Below the pieces are notes generated by a model, which saw nothing but the letters and a program-made list of their open reading frames with translations, searched no databases and was not told where the DNA came from. A DNA stretch of 12,751 nucleotides from Pseudomonadota bacterium (GTDB lineage: Bacteria > Pseudomonadota > Gammaproteobacteria > Steroidobacterales > Steroidobacteraceae). This document shows, in pieces, positions 1-8,353 of this stretch. The first letter of the stretch is position 1, and every line of letters begins with the position of its first letter. Both the position numbers and the translations under genes were made by a program. Where the stretch lies: the NCBI GenBank assembly GCA_021817875.1, contig JAKAFQ010000057.1, positions 1 to 12,751 of the forward strand, given 5' to 3'.

Positions 1-1
1 C

Positions 2-541
2 GCCGTGCGGCTGCTGGTCATCGGCGGCAGCCAGGGCGCCGTGCGGCTCAACACCGTGGTGCCTTACGCCCTGGCGCGGCTCGACGGCAGTCGTTTCGAG
101 GTGCGCCACCAGGCCGGTGAGCGTTGGTGCGAGGCGTGCCGGCAGAGTTACGCCGATGCGGGCGTCGCGGCCGATGTCAGGCCGTTCATCGACGATATGG
201 CGGAAGCGTATGCCTGGGCCGACCTTGCGATCTGCCGTTCGGGCGCGCTCACCGTCTCGGAGCTCGCCTCGGCCGGGCTCGGCGCGGTGCTGGTGCCTTT
301 CCCGGCCGCCGTGGACGATCACCAGACCTGCAATGCCCGCCACCTGGTGCGCGCCGGCGCGGCGGTGCTGATCGCGGACCGGGAACTGACCGCGCAGCGG
401 CTTGCCGCCGAGCTCGAGCGGCTGAGCGCCGAGCGTGCCGTGCTGCTCGCCATGGCGGAGCATGCGCGGTCGCTCGCGAAACCCGATGCGACCGAACAGC
501 TGGCCGCGGCCTGCCTCGGCCTCTCGCGGAGGGCGGCATGA
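2..541 (+). CDS. murG: MurG, lipid II synthase, 3' part (5' end outside window)
   Basis: UDP-GlcNAc:undecaprenyl-pyrophosphoryl-MurNAc-pentapeptide GlcNAc transferase. It makes lipid II on the inner face of the cytoplasmic membrane. Only the C-terminal half is present: 179 residues of a family usually near 355. The frame is open from base 2, and the GTG at 5 is an internal Val codon, not a start. In visible-residue numbering, GGSQGA (8–13) is the glycine loop that opens the C-terminal GT-B domain. [11 protein letters not shown] begins at residue 78, and [14 protein letters not shown] contains Q108 and N111. Both belong to the UDP-GlcNAc-binding face known for the family. No damaged motif is seen. 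The TGA stop overlaps the murC ATG (ATGA), so the two are probably translationally coupled. Identification is very secure. The missing N-terminal half is presumed to lie just upstream. Confidence 0.97.
   Translation, partial: AVRLLVIGGSQGAVRLNTVVPYALARLDGSRFEVRHQAGERWCEACRQSYADAGVAADVRPFIDDMAEAYAWADLAICRSGALTVSELASAGLGAVLVPFPAAVDDHQTCNARHLVRAGAAVLIADRELTAQRLAAELERLSAERAVLLAMAEHARSLAKPDATEQLAAACLGLSRRAA
528..533 (+). promoter_or_regulatory. Shine-Dalgarno site that sets the murC start
   Basis: GGAGGG lies inside the end of murG, 4 nt before the ATG at 538. No comparable purine-rich site precedes the in-frame ATG at 589, so the upstream start is favoured even though it adds 17 residues before the conserved MurC core. 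Confidence 0.6.
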
Positions 542-1998
542 GCGGTTGCGGATCCCTCGAGCGGCGCGGCCCCTCCGGGCTCGATCGCATGCGTCGCATC
601 CACACCATCCACTTCGTCGGCATCGGCGGCAGCGGCATGAGCGGCATCGCCGAGGTGCTGCTGAACCTCGGCTACCGCGTGCAGGGCTCCGATCTGAGGA
701 TGAGCCCGGTGATCGAGCGGCTCGCGCGGCTCGGCGCCACGGTGCGGATCGGCCACGATGCCCGGCATATCGCCGACGCCGATGTGCTGGTCGTCTCCGG
801 CGCCGTTGCCGCGGGCAACCCGGAAGTCGCCGCCGCGCTCGAGCGGCGGGTGCCGGTGGTCTCACGGGCGGAGATGCTCGGCGAGCTGATGCGCTTCCGC
901 CATGCCATCGCGGTCGCCGGCACCCACGGCAAGACCACCACCACCAGCCTCGTGGCCAGCATCCTCGCCGAGGGAGGGGAGGATCCGACTTTCGTGATCG
1001 GCGGCCGGCTGAAGAGCGCCGGCAGCCATGCGCGCCTCGGCTCGGGCCGCTACCTGGTGGCGGAAGCCGACGAGAGCGACGCCTCGTTCCTGCACCTGCA
1101 GCCACTGATCTCGGTGGTCACCAACATCGACAACGACCACCTCGGCACCCATGGCGGCGATTTCGAACGGCTCAAGGAAAGCTTCATCGATTTCCTGCAC
1201 AACCTGCCGTTCTACGGGCTGGCGGTGCTGTGTCTGGACAACGAGCATGTGCGTGCCATCCTGCCGCGCGTCGGCAGGCCGGTGCTGACCTATGGCCTGA
1301 GCGAGGACGCCGACGTGCGCGCCGGCAACGTGCGCCGCCTCGGCCTGCAGAGCCGCTTCTCGGTGGCCCGCCCGGGGAAGGCGCCGCTCGAGGTGAGCGT
1401 CAACCTGCCGGGCGTGCACAATGTGTTGAATTCCCTGGCGGCGATCGCCGTCGCCACGGAGCTCGGCATCGACGATGCAGCCATCGGCCGCGCGCTTGCC
1501 GGCTTCCAGGGGATCGACCGGCGGCTGCAGCACGTGGCGGACATCACGACCGCCGCCGGCACGGTGACCGTCGTTGACGACTACGGCCACCATCCGACCG
1601 AAGTGGCGGCGACGCTCGAGGCGCTGCGCCAGGGTTATCCGGGACGGCGGATCGTGCTCGCCTTCCAGCCCCACCGCTACAGCCGTACCCACGATCTGAT
1701 CGATGACTTCGGCAAGGTCCTCTCCAGTGTCGATGTCCTGCTGGTGACGGAGGTCTACGCGGCCGGCGAGGCGCCGATCGCCGGCGCCGACGGTCGCGCG
1801 ATCTGCCGCGCCGTGCGCAGCCGCGGACGGGTCGAGCCGCTGTTCGTCGAGCGGGTCGAGGAGCTCGCCGAATCCCTCAAGGGCGTGATTCGTGACGGCG
1901 ATCTGATCGTCACCATGGGCGCGGGCAACATCAGCGCGGTCGCGCACGGCCTCGCCGCGCGATTCGCCTGTCTGAGCCCGCCGCGGAGCGCGCCATGA
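538..1998 (+). CDS. murC: MurC, UDP-N-acetylmuramate–L-alanine ligase
   Basis: Cytoplasmic ATP-dependent ligase that adds L-Ala to UDP-MurNAc, the first step in building the stem peptide. It has 486 residues from the ATG at 538, close to the E. coli length of 491. The N-terminal Rossmann domain carries [10 protein letters not shown] (25–34), which binds the UDP moiety. The central ATPase domain has the Mur-ligase P-loop GTHGKTTTT (K132), then [12 protein letters not shown]. The C-terminal domain has [10 protein letters not shown] (D347–V356) followed shortly by FQPHRYSRT. The start is chosen for its strong Shine-Dalgarno site and ATGA overlap with murG. An ATG at 589 would give 469 residues starting [11 protein letters not shown], and remains possible. 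The gene ends in another ATGA overlap with murB. The whole order murG-murC-murB-ddl fits a peptidoglycan precursor operon. Confidence 0.97.
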   Translation: MSGCGSLERRGPSGLDRMRRIHTIHFVGIGGSGMSGIAEVLLNLGYRVQGSDLRMSPVIERLARLGATVRIGHDARHIADADVLVVSGAVAAGNPEVAAALERRVPVVSRAEMLGELMRFRHAIAVAGTHGKTTTTSLVASILAEGGEDPTFVIGGRLKSAGSHARLGSGRYLVAEADESDASFLHLQPLISVVTNIDNDHLGTHGGDFERLKESFIDFLHNLPFYGLAVLCLDNEHVRAILPRVGRPVLTYGLSEDADVRAGNVRRLGLQSRFSVARPGKAPLEVSVNLPGVHNVLNSLAAIAVATELGIDDAAIGRALAGFQGIDRRLQHVADITTAAGTVTVVDDYGHHPTEVAATLEALRQGYPGRRIVLAFQPHRYSRTHDLIDDFGKVLSSVDVLLVTEVYAAGEAPIAGADGRAICRAVRSRGRVEPLFVERVEELAESLKGVIRDGDLIVTMGAGNISAVAHGLAARFACLSPPRSAP

Positions 1999-2891
1999 CC
2001 GTCCCGGTCGCCGAGCGGTTCCTGCCGCGTATCCGGCGCGATGAGCCGATGAGCCGTCACACCTCCTGGCACGTCGGGGGGCCGGCGGAGATCTTTTTCA
2101 CGCCGGCCGATCGCGCCGAGCTCGCCGCGTTCCTGCGCAGCCTGCCGGCCGGGACTCCGCTCCACTGGGTGGGGCTCGGCAGCAACCTGCTGGTGCGTGA
2201 CGGCGGTATCCGCGGCGTGGTCATCAGCACCCAGGGCACGCTCGATCGGCTGGAGCGGCGCAGCGAGACCAGCGTCTACGGTGAGGCCGGCACCGCGTGC
2301 GCGCGCCTCGCCAGGCAGTGCATCCGCTGGGGCCTCGGGCCCGCGGAGTTCTTCGCCGGTATCCCCGGCACGCTCGGTGGCGCTCTCGCGATGAACGCCG
2401 GGGCCTTCGGCGGGGAAACCTGGCGATACGTGATCGAGGTCGAGACCCTCGATCGGCAGGGACGCGAGCACCGGCGGGCGGCGGGTGAATATCGTGTCGG
2501 CTATCGGCATGTCGAGCCTCCGCAGGCGCACGAATGGTTCGTTGCCGCGACGCTGAGCTTCGAGAAGCGCCCCGCCGGGCACGACAGCGAGGTCAACGAA
2601 CTGCTGGCGCGGCGCCGCGCGTCGCAGCCGATCGGCGAGTGGAGCTGCGGCTCGGTATTCGCCAACCCGCCCGGAGATCACGCGGCGCGGCTGATCGAGG
2701 CGGCCGGATTGAAGGGGCTGACGATCGGCGGCGCATCGGTCTCGGGCAAGCACGCGAACTTCATCATCAATCACGGCACCGCGACGGCCGCCGACATCGA
2801 AACGCTGATGCTGAAGGTGCGTGAGTCGGTCGAGCGGGCCCACGGCGTGAGGCTCGATGCCGAGGTGCGCATCGTGGGGGAGGCGGCCTGA
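1995..2891 (+). CDS. murB: MurB, UDP-N-acetylenolpyruvoylglucosamine reductase
   Basis: FAD enzyme that uses NADPH to reduce UDP-GlcNAc-enolpyruvate to UDP-MurNAc, the substrate of MurC encoded just upstream. It has 298 residues, shorter than the roughly 340-residue E. coli type I enzyme and in the range of type II MurB. Visible motifs are [13 protein letters not shown] (20–32) and [11 protein letters not shown] (61–71) of the FAD-binding domain, [20 protein letters not shown] (121–140), and GYR (169–171) with the probable active-site Arg. SCGSVFANP carries the putative proton-donor S220, and [10 protein letters not shown] carries the likely catalytic E290. The residue roles are transferred from the family and were not tested here. 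The start has CGGAG 6 nt upstream and overlaps the murC stop. The stop overlaps the ddl ATG by one base. In E. coli murB lies outside the dcw cluster, whereas here it sits within it. Confidence 0.96.
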   Translation: MTVPVAERFLPRIRRDEPMSRHTSWHVGGPAEIFFTPADRAELAAFLRSLPAGTPLHWVGLGSNLLVRDGGIRGVVISTQGTLDRLERRSETSVYGEAGTACARLARQCIRWGLGPAEFFAGIPGTLGGALAMNAGAFGGETWRYVIEVETLDRQGREHRRAAGEYRVGYRHVEPPQAHEWFVAATLSFEKRPAGHDSEVNELLARRRASQPIGEWSCGSVFANPPGDHAARLIEAAGLKGLTIGGASVSGKHANFIINHGTATAADIETLMLKVRESVERAHGVRLDAEVRIVGEAA

Positions 2892-3880
2892 TGCGGTTGC
2901 AGTACGATCCGGCCTGGGCGAGACGCGCGAATCGCGCGGAGGAATTCGGCCGGGTCGCGGTGCTGGCCGGCGGTGACTCGAGCGAGCGGGAGATCTCGTT
3001 GCTCTCGGGCCACGCGGTGCTCGCTGCGCTCAGGCGCCGCGGTGTCGATGCCGAGGGGTTCGATCCGCGCGAGCGTCCGCTCGGCGAGCTCAGCGGGCGG
3101 CGGGTCGATCGGGCCTGGATCGCGTTGCATGGCCCGGGCGGCGAGGACGGCACCGTACAGGGGGCGCTCGAGTGCCTGGGGATCGCCTACACCGGAAGCG
3201 GCGTCATGGGTTCGGCGATCGGCATGGACAAGCTGCGTACCAAGCGGCTCGCCCAGGCCATCGGCGTGGCGAGCCCGGAGGCGGTGGAGCTCGGTGGAGA
3301 GCGCGATTTCGAGTTGGCGATCGAGCGGCTCGGGCTGCCGCTCATCGTCAAGCCGGCGAGCCAGGGCTCGAGTGTCGGCATCACCAAGGTCGAACGCGCC
3401 GGGGAACTGGCGGCGGCGTATGCGGCCGCCCGCCTCACCGACCGGCGCGTGTTTGCCGAGTCGTGGGTGGCCGGGCGTGAATATACGGTGGCGCTGCTGC
3501 AGGGCGAGGCGCTGGCGTCGATCCGCATCGAGACACCGCGGGCGTTCTACGACTACGAGGCGAAATACCGGCGCGGGGACACGCGTTATCACTGCCCCTC
3601 GGGGCTCTCGGCGCCCGCCGAACAGCACCTGAGGCGCCTCGCGCTCGCCGCCTTCGAGGCCGCGGCAGCCGAGGGCTGGGGACGGGCCGATTTCATGGTC
3701 GATGTCTCCGGACGGCCACTGCTCATCGAGATCAACACCGTGCCCGGCATGACCGGCCACTCGCTGGTGCCGATGGCGGCCCGTGCCGCCGGCATCGACT
3801 TCGACGAGCTCGTCTGGAGGGTGCTCGAGACCAGCTTCGTGCGCCGTCGTCCCCCGGCGAGCAGCGCAGGAGGTCCGTAG
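2891..3880 (+). CDS. ddl: Ddl, D-alanine–D-alanine ligase
   Basis: Cytoplasmic ATP-grasp ligase that makes D-Ala-D-Ala for MurF. It is the known target of D-cycloserine. It has 329 residues. AGGDSSEREISLLSG has E32, matching E. coli DdlB E15. HGPGGEDGTVQG (80–91) follows. KPASQGSSVG has S160, matching S150. FYDYEAKY ends in K225-Y226, matching the K215/Y216 omega-loop pair. Metal and substrate residues are R265, D267, E280 and N282 in GRADFMVD and LIEINTVPGMT. The first 20 residues precede the first beta strand. They are absent from E. coli DdlB, but the FGRVAVL lead-in reads as genuine coding sequence. GGAGG at 2879–2883 supports the ATG at 2891, which overlaps the murB stop (TGATG). All key residues are present, so the enzyme should be active. 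Confidence 0.96.
   Translation: MRLQYDPAWARRANRAEEFGRVAVLAGGDSSEREISLLSGHAVLAALRRRGVDAEGFDPRERPLGELSGRRVDRAWIALHGPGGEDGTVQGALECLGIAYTGSGVMGSAIGMDKLRTKRLAQAIGVASPEAVELGGERDFELAIERLGLPLIVKPASQGSSVGITKVERAGELAAAYAAARLTDRRVFAESWVAGREYTVALLQGEALASIRIETPRAFYDYEAKYRRGDTRYHCPSGLSAPAEQHLRRLALAAFEAAAAEGWGRADFMVDVSGRPLLIEINTVPGMTGHSLVPMAARAAGIDFDELVWRVLETSFVRRRPPASSAGGP
3868..3873 (+). promoter_or_regulatory. Shine-Dalgarno site for ftsQ
   Basis: A perfect AGGAGG inside the last codons of ddl, 11 nt before the ATG at 3885. The spacing is rather long. It still selects 3885 over the further-upstream ATG at 3783, which lies deep within ddl. Confidence 0.55.
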
Positions 3881-3884
3881 CGCG

Positions 3885-4745
3885 ATGTTCAGACGGAGTC
3901 GTAACCGCCGCGCCAGCCAGCGCCCCGAGACGCCTCCCAGGCGCTGGCTTTCCCGGGCGCTCGCCGCCGCCGTGGTGCTGCTCGTGGTTTTCGCGGCGCT
4001 GTGGGCGCTCGATCAGCCGGTTCGCACGGTGACCGTCACCGGCCGATTCGCGCACGTCTCGCCGCTGCAGATCGAGCAGACGGTTGCGCAACAGGTGCAC
4101 GGCGCCGGGCTGCTCACGGTGAGCCTGCCGGCCGTGCGCCGCGCGGTGCAGGCGCTCCCGTGGGTGGCGTCCGCCAGCGTGCAGCGTGCCTGGCCGCACG
4201 GCCTCGACGTGTGGGTGCGGGAACAGGTGGCCGTGGCCCGCTGGGACGGCGACGGACTGGTCAATGCGGGCGGCACGGAGTTCGTGACGCACGCGCAGCC
4301 CGTGCCCCCGGGGCTGGCGCGGCTGAGCGGTCCCGACGGCGCGCAGCAGCAGGTCACGCAACGGTATCTGGCGATGCAGGATCGTCTGGCGTCGAGCGGC
4401 CTCGCCATCGCGGCGCTCAGTCTCGATGCGCGCGGCACCTGGCAGTTCACGCTGACCGACGGCATCACGGTGAGGCTCGGGCACTCCCAGGTCGAGGAGC
4501 GGTTCGACAGGTTCATGAGCGCGGCGCTCGGCATCGTCGAGCGGCGCGCCGCGCAGATCTCGCACGTAGACATGCGTTACACGAACGGTTTCGCCATCGG
4601 TTGGCGTAAAGGTGCGTCGCACAATGCAATACCAAGCGAAAGCCGGCACGCACGGCCGGCTGCCTCATCAGGCTCACACCACAGGCTCGCCAGCGCCACC
4701 GCCCGCGCCTTTGCGCTCCGCAAACAGGAGGTTCGCGATGCGTAA
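3885..4745 (+). CDS. ftsQ: FtsQ, divisome membrane protein with POTRA domain
   Basis: Bitopic inner-membrane protein that links early divisome proteins to FtsB/FtsL and the septal synthase FtsWI. It has 286 residues. A basic cytoplasmic tail (1–22) is followed by one membrane helix (about 23–43, Ala/Val/Leu-rich). A POTRA-like domain spans about 45–114 (VRTVTVTGRF to LDVWVREQ). The FtsQ beta domain ends in the typical VDMRYTNGFAIGW (228–240). The protein then continues for 46 residues rich in Ser, His, Ala and Arg. This extension is unusual in composition and overlaps the ribosome-binding site and first 8 nt of ftsA. It could be a real tail, or the result of losing an earlier stop (TAA lies one frame away at 4607–4609). 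The gene starts 4 nt after ddl. The family call is secure, but the C-terminus is less so. Confidence 0.93.
   Translation: MFRRSRNRRASQRPETPPRRWLSRALAAAVVLLVVFAALWALDQPVRTVTVTGRFAHVSPLQIEQTVAQQVHGAGLLTVSLPAVRRAVQALPWVASASVQRAWPHGLDVWVREQVAVARWDGDGLVNAGGTEFVTHAQPVPPGLARLSGPDGAQQQVTQRYLAMQDRLASSGLAIAALSLDARGTWQFTLTDGITVRLGHSQVEERFDRFMSAALGIVERRAAQISHVDMRYTNGFAIGWRKGASHNAIPSESRHARPAASSGSHHRLASATARAFALRKQEVRDA
4726..4731 (+). promoter_or_regulatory. Shine-Dalgarno site that sets the ftsA start
   Basis: AGGAGG sits 6 nt before the ATG at 4738. It is the best ribosome-binding site of the window and favours 4738 over the in-frame GTG at 4612 and ATG at 4624. It lies inside the last codons of ftsQ. 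Confidence 0.75.
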
Positions 4746-5973
4746 ACGGTCCGACAGAGACCTCATCGTGGGCCTCGACATCGGCACCTCCAAGGTCCTC
4801 GCCCTGGTCGGGGAGGTCGGCGCCGACGGCGCCATCGAAGTGCTCGGGGTCGGCTCGCAGCCCTCGCGGGGGCTGAAGAAGGGCGTGGTCGTCAACATCG
4901 AGTCGACCGTGCAGTCGATCCAGCGGGCCGTGGAGGAGGCCGAGCTCATGGCCGGCTGCGAGATCCACTCCGTGTACGCCGGGATCGCCGGCAGTCACGT
5001 CAGGAGTCTCAATTCCCATGGGGTGGTCGCGATCCGCGACCGCGAAGTGACTCATGGCGACGTCGGTCACGTGATCGACGCGGCCAGGGCGGTCGCGATC
5101 CCGGCGGACCAGAAGATCCTGCATGTGCTGCCCCAGGAGTTCATCGTCGACGGCCAGGAAGGCATCCGCGATCCGATCGGCATGTCGGGAGTGCGCCTCG
5201 AAGCCAAGGTGCACATCGTCACCGGAGCCGACAGCGCCGCGCAGAACATCGAGAAGTGCATCAAACGCTGCGGGCTGGAGGTCGGCGACGTGGTGCTCGA
5301 GCAGCTTGCCTCGAGTTTCGCGGTGCTCACCGACGACGAGAAGGAGCTCGGCGTGTGCATGGTCGATATCGGCGGCGGCACCACCGACATCGCGGTCTTC
5401 ATCCAGGGTGCGATTCGCCACACGGCCGTGATTCCGATCGCCGGAGACCAGGTGACCAACGACATCGCGGTGTCCATGCGGACCCCGACCCAGCACGCCG
5501 AGGACATCAAGATCCGCTATGCCTGCGCGCTTTCGCAGCTCGCCAACCCCGATGAGAGCATCGAGGTGCCGAGCGTCGGCGACCGGCCGGCGCGTCGCCT
5601 CGCGCGCCAGACGCTCGCCGAGGTCGTCGAGCCGCGCTACGAGGAGCTGTTCGGCCTGGTGCGCGAAGAGCTGCGCAGGAGCGGTTTCGAGGAGCTCATC
5701 GTCGCGGGCATCGTGCTCACCGGCGGCAGCGCCCGCATGGAAGGGGCCATCGAGCTCGCCGAGGAGGTGTTCCACGTGCCGGTGCGCCTCGGCATGCCGC
5801 AGGAAGTGCATGGGCTCACCGAAGTGGTCCGCAATCCGGTTTTCTCCACGGGCGTGGGGCTGCTGCTCTATGCGCGTGACAACATCCTGCCCGCGCGCCG
5901 CGGGCGGTCCCTGGGCGGCAACGCAAAGACGGCTTTCGGCCGCATGCGCACCTGGTTCCAGGGGAACTTCTGA
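4738..5973 (+). CDS. ftsA: FtsA, actin-like membrane tether of the Z ring
   Basis: Peripheral membrane ATPase of the actin/Hsp70 superfamily that anchors FtsZ to the membrane and recruits later division proteins. It has 411 residues (E. coli 420). The phosphate-1 loop is GLDIGTSK (12–19). The inserted 1C (SHS2) domain falls at about 85–165. The phosphate-2 loop is VDIGGGTTDIAVF (209–221). The adenosine motif is GIVLTGGSARM (324–334). The last 13 residues (AFGRMRTWFQGNF) form the expected amphipathic membrane-targeting helix. The start overlaps the ftsQ stop by 8 nt and is backed by a strong AGGAGG. The frame is open back to a GTG at 4612, but the extra 42 residues would be low-complexity (Pro, Ala, His) and unlike FtsA. 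A 49-bp gap separates it from ftsZ. Confidence 0.97.
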   Translation: MRKRSDRDLIVGLDIGTSKVLALVGEVGADGAIEVLGVGSQPSRGLKKGVVVNIESTVQSIQRAVEEAELMAGCEIHSVYAGIAGSHVRSLNSHGVVAIRDREVTHGDVGHVIDAARAVAIPADQKILHVLPQEFIVDGQEGIRDPIGMSGVRLEAKVHIVTGADSAAQNIEKCIKRCGLEVGDVVLEQLASSFAVLTDDEKELGVCMVDIGGGTTDIAVFIQGAIRHTAVIPIAGDQVTNDIAVSMRTPTQHAEDIKIRYACALSQLANPDESIEVPSVGDRPARRLARQTLAEVVEPRYEELFGLVREELRRSGFEELIVAGIVLTGGSARMEGAIELAEEVFHVPVRLGMPQEVHGLTEVVRNPVFSTGVGLLLYARDNILPARRGRSLGGNAKTAFGRMRTWFQGNF

Positions 5974-6010
5974 CTTCGAGCGATCTTTACCGACTTAACC
6001 CGCATTCAAT

Positions 6011-6016
6011 GAGGAG
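6011..6016 (+). promoter_or_regulatory. Shine-Dalgarno site for ftsZ
   Basis: GAGGAG lies 6 nt before the ATG at 6023. It sits in a 49-bp spacer after ftsA that is visibly richer in A and T than its surroundings. I could not find a well-spaced sigma-70 promoter in that spacer. Confidence 0.65.
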
Positions 6017-6022
6017 CGCACA

Positions 6023-7225
6023 ATGTTCGAACTGATGGATGCCTACAGCCAGAGCGCCGTGATCAAGGTCATCGGCGTCGGCGGCGGCGGCGGAAATGCC
6101 GTCGCCCACATGATGACGACCGGAATCGAAGGCGTGGAATTCATGTGCGTCAACACCGACGCGCAGGCCCTGAAGCACGCGAAAGTCAAGACCGCGCTGC
6201 AGATCGGCAGCAACATCACCAAGGGGCTCGGCGCCGGCGCCGATCCGGAGGTGGGCCGTCAGGCGGCCATGGAGGACCGCGACCGCATCGTCGAGCTCAT
6301 CAAGGGCTGCGACATGCTGTTCATCACCGCGGGCATGGGCGGCGGCACCGGCACCGGCGGCGCTCCGGTGGTCGCGCAGATCGCCAAGGAGATGGGGATT
6401 CTCACCGTGGCGGTGGTGACCCGGCCGTTCGAGATGGAGGGCGGCAAGCGCTCGCACGTTGCCGAGCACGGCATCGCCGAACTCGGCAAGTACTGTGACT
6501 CGCTCATCACCATTCCCAATCAGAAGCTGCTCACCGTGCTCGGGGCGCAGACCACGCTGCTCGATGCCTTCAAGTCGGCCAACCAGGTATTGCAGGGAGC
6601 GGTGCAGGGCATCGCCGAGCTGATCACCCGTCCGGGGCTCATCAACGTCGATTTCGCGGACGTGCGCACGGTGATGTCCGAGACGGGCATGGCCATGATG
6701 GGCACCGGCGCGGCGAACGGCGAAGGCCGGGCGCGGGCCGCGGCCGAGGCCGCCGTATCCTCGCCGCTGCTCGAGGAGATCAATCTGGCCGGTGCGCACG
6801 GCATCCTGGTGAACGTCACGGCGGGCATGGACCTGTCGATCGGCGAGTTCCAGGAGGTTGGTCAGATCGTCAAGGAGTTTGCATCGGAGGACGCCACCGT
6901 GGTGGTCGGTACGGTCATCGACCCGGATCTCAGCGATCAGGTGCGCGTGACGGTGGTCGCCACCGGACTCGGCCGGCCCGCCGCGGCGGCAGAGCGGCCC
7001 CAGGTGGCCGCTGCAGCGCATCGCGAACATACGCCACAGCGTGAGACACGCACCGAGCCGCCCATGCGGGTGGTGCGCCGCGGCCCGCCCTCGAGCAGCG
7101 ACTATGCGCGGCTCGATCGGCCGACGGTGCAGCGGCAGCGGGCGGTGGGTGACGGGCTGCGTCAGGATCTCGGGCCCGATGAGCTGCTCGATATCCCGGC
7201 CTTCCTGCGTCGCCAGGCCGATTGA
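6023..7225 (+). CDS. ftsZ: FtsZ, tubulin-like cell division GTPase
   Basis: GTPase that polymerises into the Z ring at mid-cell and organises the divisome. It has 400 residues. [10 protein letters not shown] (18–27) forms the first nucleotide loop. The tubulin signature GGGTGTG is at 106–112, followed by [24 protein letters not shown] (208–218) is the T7 synergy loop, whose D210 and D213 complete the GTP site of the next subunit. The globular core ends near 317. A disordered Arg/Pro/Ala-rich linker (about 318–385) then leads to the conserved C-terminal peptide [12 protein letters not shown] (389–400), which binds FtsA, ZipA and regulators. A clear GAGGAG precedes the ATG. It is last in the ftsQAZ block and is followed by a 203-bp gap. 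Nothing is missing from the family pattern. Confidence 0.98.
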   Translation: MFELMDAYSQSAVIKVIGVGGGGGNAVAHMMTTGIEGVEFMCVNTDAQALKHAKVKTALQIGSNITKGLGAGADPEVGRQAAMEDRDRIVELIKGCDMLFITAGMGGGTGTGGAPVVAQIAKEMGILTVAVVTRPFEMEGGKRSHVAEHGIAELGKYCDSLITIPNQKLLTVLGAQTTLLDAFKSANQVLQGAVQGIAELITRPGLINVDFADVRTVMSETGMAMMGTGAANGEGRARAAAEAAVSSPLLEEINLAGAHGILVNVTAGMDLSIGEFQEVGQIVKEFASEDATVVVGTVIDPDLSDQVRVTVVATGLGRPAAAAERPQVAAAAHREHTPQRETRTEPPMRVVRRGPPSSSDYARLDRPTVQRQRAVGDGLRQDLGPDELLDIPAFLRRQAD

Positions 7226-7327
7226 CCCGCCCCGGGGCTGAAGGTCCGGCGGGCTCCTCGAGGGCCCTGGGCGCGGGTCCGGGCCGGCCGGATCCGCGTG
7301 CGCCGAACGGCGGGAAGGTGCGGGAAA

Positions 7328-7356
7328 TGGAGTAAAAAGGGCGCCTGTGGTACGGT
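7328..7356 (+). promoter_or_regulatory. Possible promoter upstream of lpxC
   Basis: The ftsZ–lpxC gap (7226–7428) is GC-rich except for a less GC-rich patch near 7325–7358. This patch contains TGGAGT, 17 nt, then an extended -10-like TGGTACGGT (TG at 7348–7349, hexamer 7351–7356). Each hexamer matches the sigma-70 consensus at only 3 of 6 bases. An independent lpxC promoter is known in E. coli. Here the placement is an inference. The rest of the gap holds a 10-bp palindrome (GCCCCGGGGC, 7229–7238) just past the ftsZ stop and no hairpin with a T run, so I see no clear intrinsic terminator. Confidence 0.2.
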
Positions 7357-7428
7357 AACGCGCCATTGGGCGTCCCGGTCAGGCTGCGGGTGCCGGTGCG
7401 TTTTATCAAGATCGCAGAAGAACGAGGC

Positions 7429-8346
7429 ATGGTCGGACAAAGGACGCTCAAGAATTCAATCCGCGCCACCGGCGTCGGTCTGCATACGGGCAAGAAGGTG
7501 CTGATGACCCTGCGCCCGGCGGGCGCCGATGCAGGGATCGTCTTCCGCCGCACCGATCTGCCGCCGCCGGCCGAAGTGCCTGCCCGCGCGGAAAATGTCG
7601 GCGACACGATGCTCGGCACCACCCTGTGCAAGGGGTCGACCCGCGTCTCGACCGTGGAGCACCTGCTGTCGGCGTTCGCCGGCCTCGGGATCGACAACGC
7701 GGTGGTGGAGCTTTCCGCCCCCGAGGTGCCGATCATGGACGGCAGCGCGGGGCCGTTCGTGTTTCTGTTGCAGTCCGCCGGCATCGAAGAGCAGCGGGTG
7801 CCCAAGCGTTTCATCCGCATCAAGAAGCGTCTGCGGGTGACCGACGGGGACAAGTGGGCGGAGTTCACGCCTTTCGACGGCTTCAAGGTCAACTTCGAGA
7901 TCGAGTTCAATCATCCGCTGTTCAAACGCCGGGCACAGAAGGCCTCGATGGATTTCTCGACCACTTCGTTCCTGAAGGAGGTCAGCCGGGCGCGCACTTT
8001 CGGCTTTCTGCGCGACCTCGAGACGCTGCGTGAGCACAATCTGGCACTCGGCGGCAACCTCGATAACGCCATCGTGCTCGATGACTTCCGGGTGCTGAAC
8101 GAGGACGGTCTGCGTTACGAGGACGAATTCGTCAAACACAAGATCCTGGATGCGATCGGTGATCTGTACCTGCTCGGCCATGGTCTGATCGGCGAGTTCA
8201 GCGGCTACAAGTCCGGGCATGCGCTCAACAACAAACTGCTGCGGGCGCTGCAGGCGGAGCCCGGCGCCTGGGACGAAGTGGCGTTCGAGTCGTATGCGGA
8301 GGCGCCGATCTCCTACATCGAGGCGCCGGCGCTGCCGGCCGGCTGA
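7429..8346 (+). CDS. lpxC: LpxC, UDP-3-O-acyl-GlcNAc deacetylase
   Basis: Zinc amidase that catalyses the committed, regulated step of lipid A synthesis. Its presence implies an LPS-bearing outer membrane. It has 305 residues, the same as E. coli LpxC. The start [20 protein letters not shown] lines up with the family N-terminus, so the in-frame ATG at 7366, which would add 21 residues, is rejected. The ribosome-binding site is weak (CGAGG, very close to the ATG). STVEHL has catalytic E77 and zinc ligand H78. [13 protein letters not shown] has zinc ligands H237 and D241. [11 protein letters not shown] has catalytic H264. ARTFGF with T190 is present in the active site. These match E. coli residues shifted by one. 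The gene sits between ftsZ and a convergent dciA gene, with only 7 bp between the two stops. Confidence 0.97.
   Translation: MVGQRTLKNSIRATGVGLHTGKKVLMTLRPAGADAGIVFRRTDLPPPAEVPARAENVGDTMLGTTLCKGSTRVSTVEHLLSAFAGLGIDNAVVELSAPEVPIMDGSAGPFVFLLQSAGIEEQRVPKRFIRIKKRLRVTDGDKWAEFTPFDGFKVNFEIEFNHPLFKRRAQKASMDFSTTSFLKEVSRARTFGFLRDLETLREHNLALGGNLDNAIVLDDFRVLNEDGLRYEDEFVKHKILDAIGDLYLLGHGLIGEFSGYKSGHALNNKLLRALQAEPGAWDEVAFESYAEAPISYIEAPALPAG
8325..8343. terminator. GC-rich hairpin at the lpxC/dciA junction (weak terminator candidate)
   Basis: GCCGGC-GCT-GCCGGC (8325–8339) can form a 6-bp stem with a 3-nt loop. It overlaps the 10-bp palindrome GCCGGCCGGC (8334–8343). It lies in the last codons of lpxC, just downstream of the dciA stop on the other strand. 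There is no T run on either side, so it is not a textbook intrinsic terminator. It may only slow polymerase between the convergent genes. Confidence 0.2.
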
Positions 8347-8353
8347 GGCGCAC

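Noticed and set aside
862..1947. Long minus-strand frame opposite murC, and similar frames opposite murB, ddl, ftsA and ftsZ
   Set aside because: All are antisense shadows with compositionally biased translations. The plus strand carries complete conserved enzymes at each place.
4641..4661. Inverted repeat AGCCGG / CCGGCT with 9-nt loop in the FtsQ tail region
   Set aside because: A 6-bp GC stem is expected by chance in this base composition. It has no T run and no second copy in the window, so it is not called a terminator or repeat element.
5974..6022. Promoter between ftsA and ftsZ
   Set aside because: The spacer is A/T-richer (TTTACC, TTCAAT), but these hexamers are only 13 nt apart and no other pair fits, so only the ribosome-binding site is reported.
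7229..7238. Palindrome GCCCCGGGGC just after ftsZ as an operator or terminator
   Set aside because: Short, loopless, GC-only and without a T run. Such palindromes are common in high-GC DNA.
7366..7428. Upstream ATG that would add 21 residues to LpxC
   Set aside because: The added segment is basic and unlike LpxC. The start at 7429 gives exactly the family length and N-terminus.
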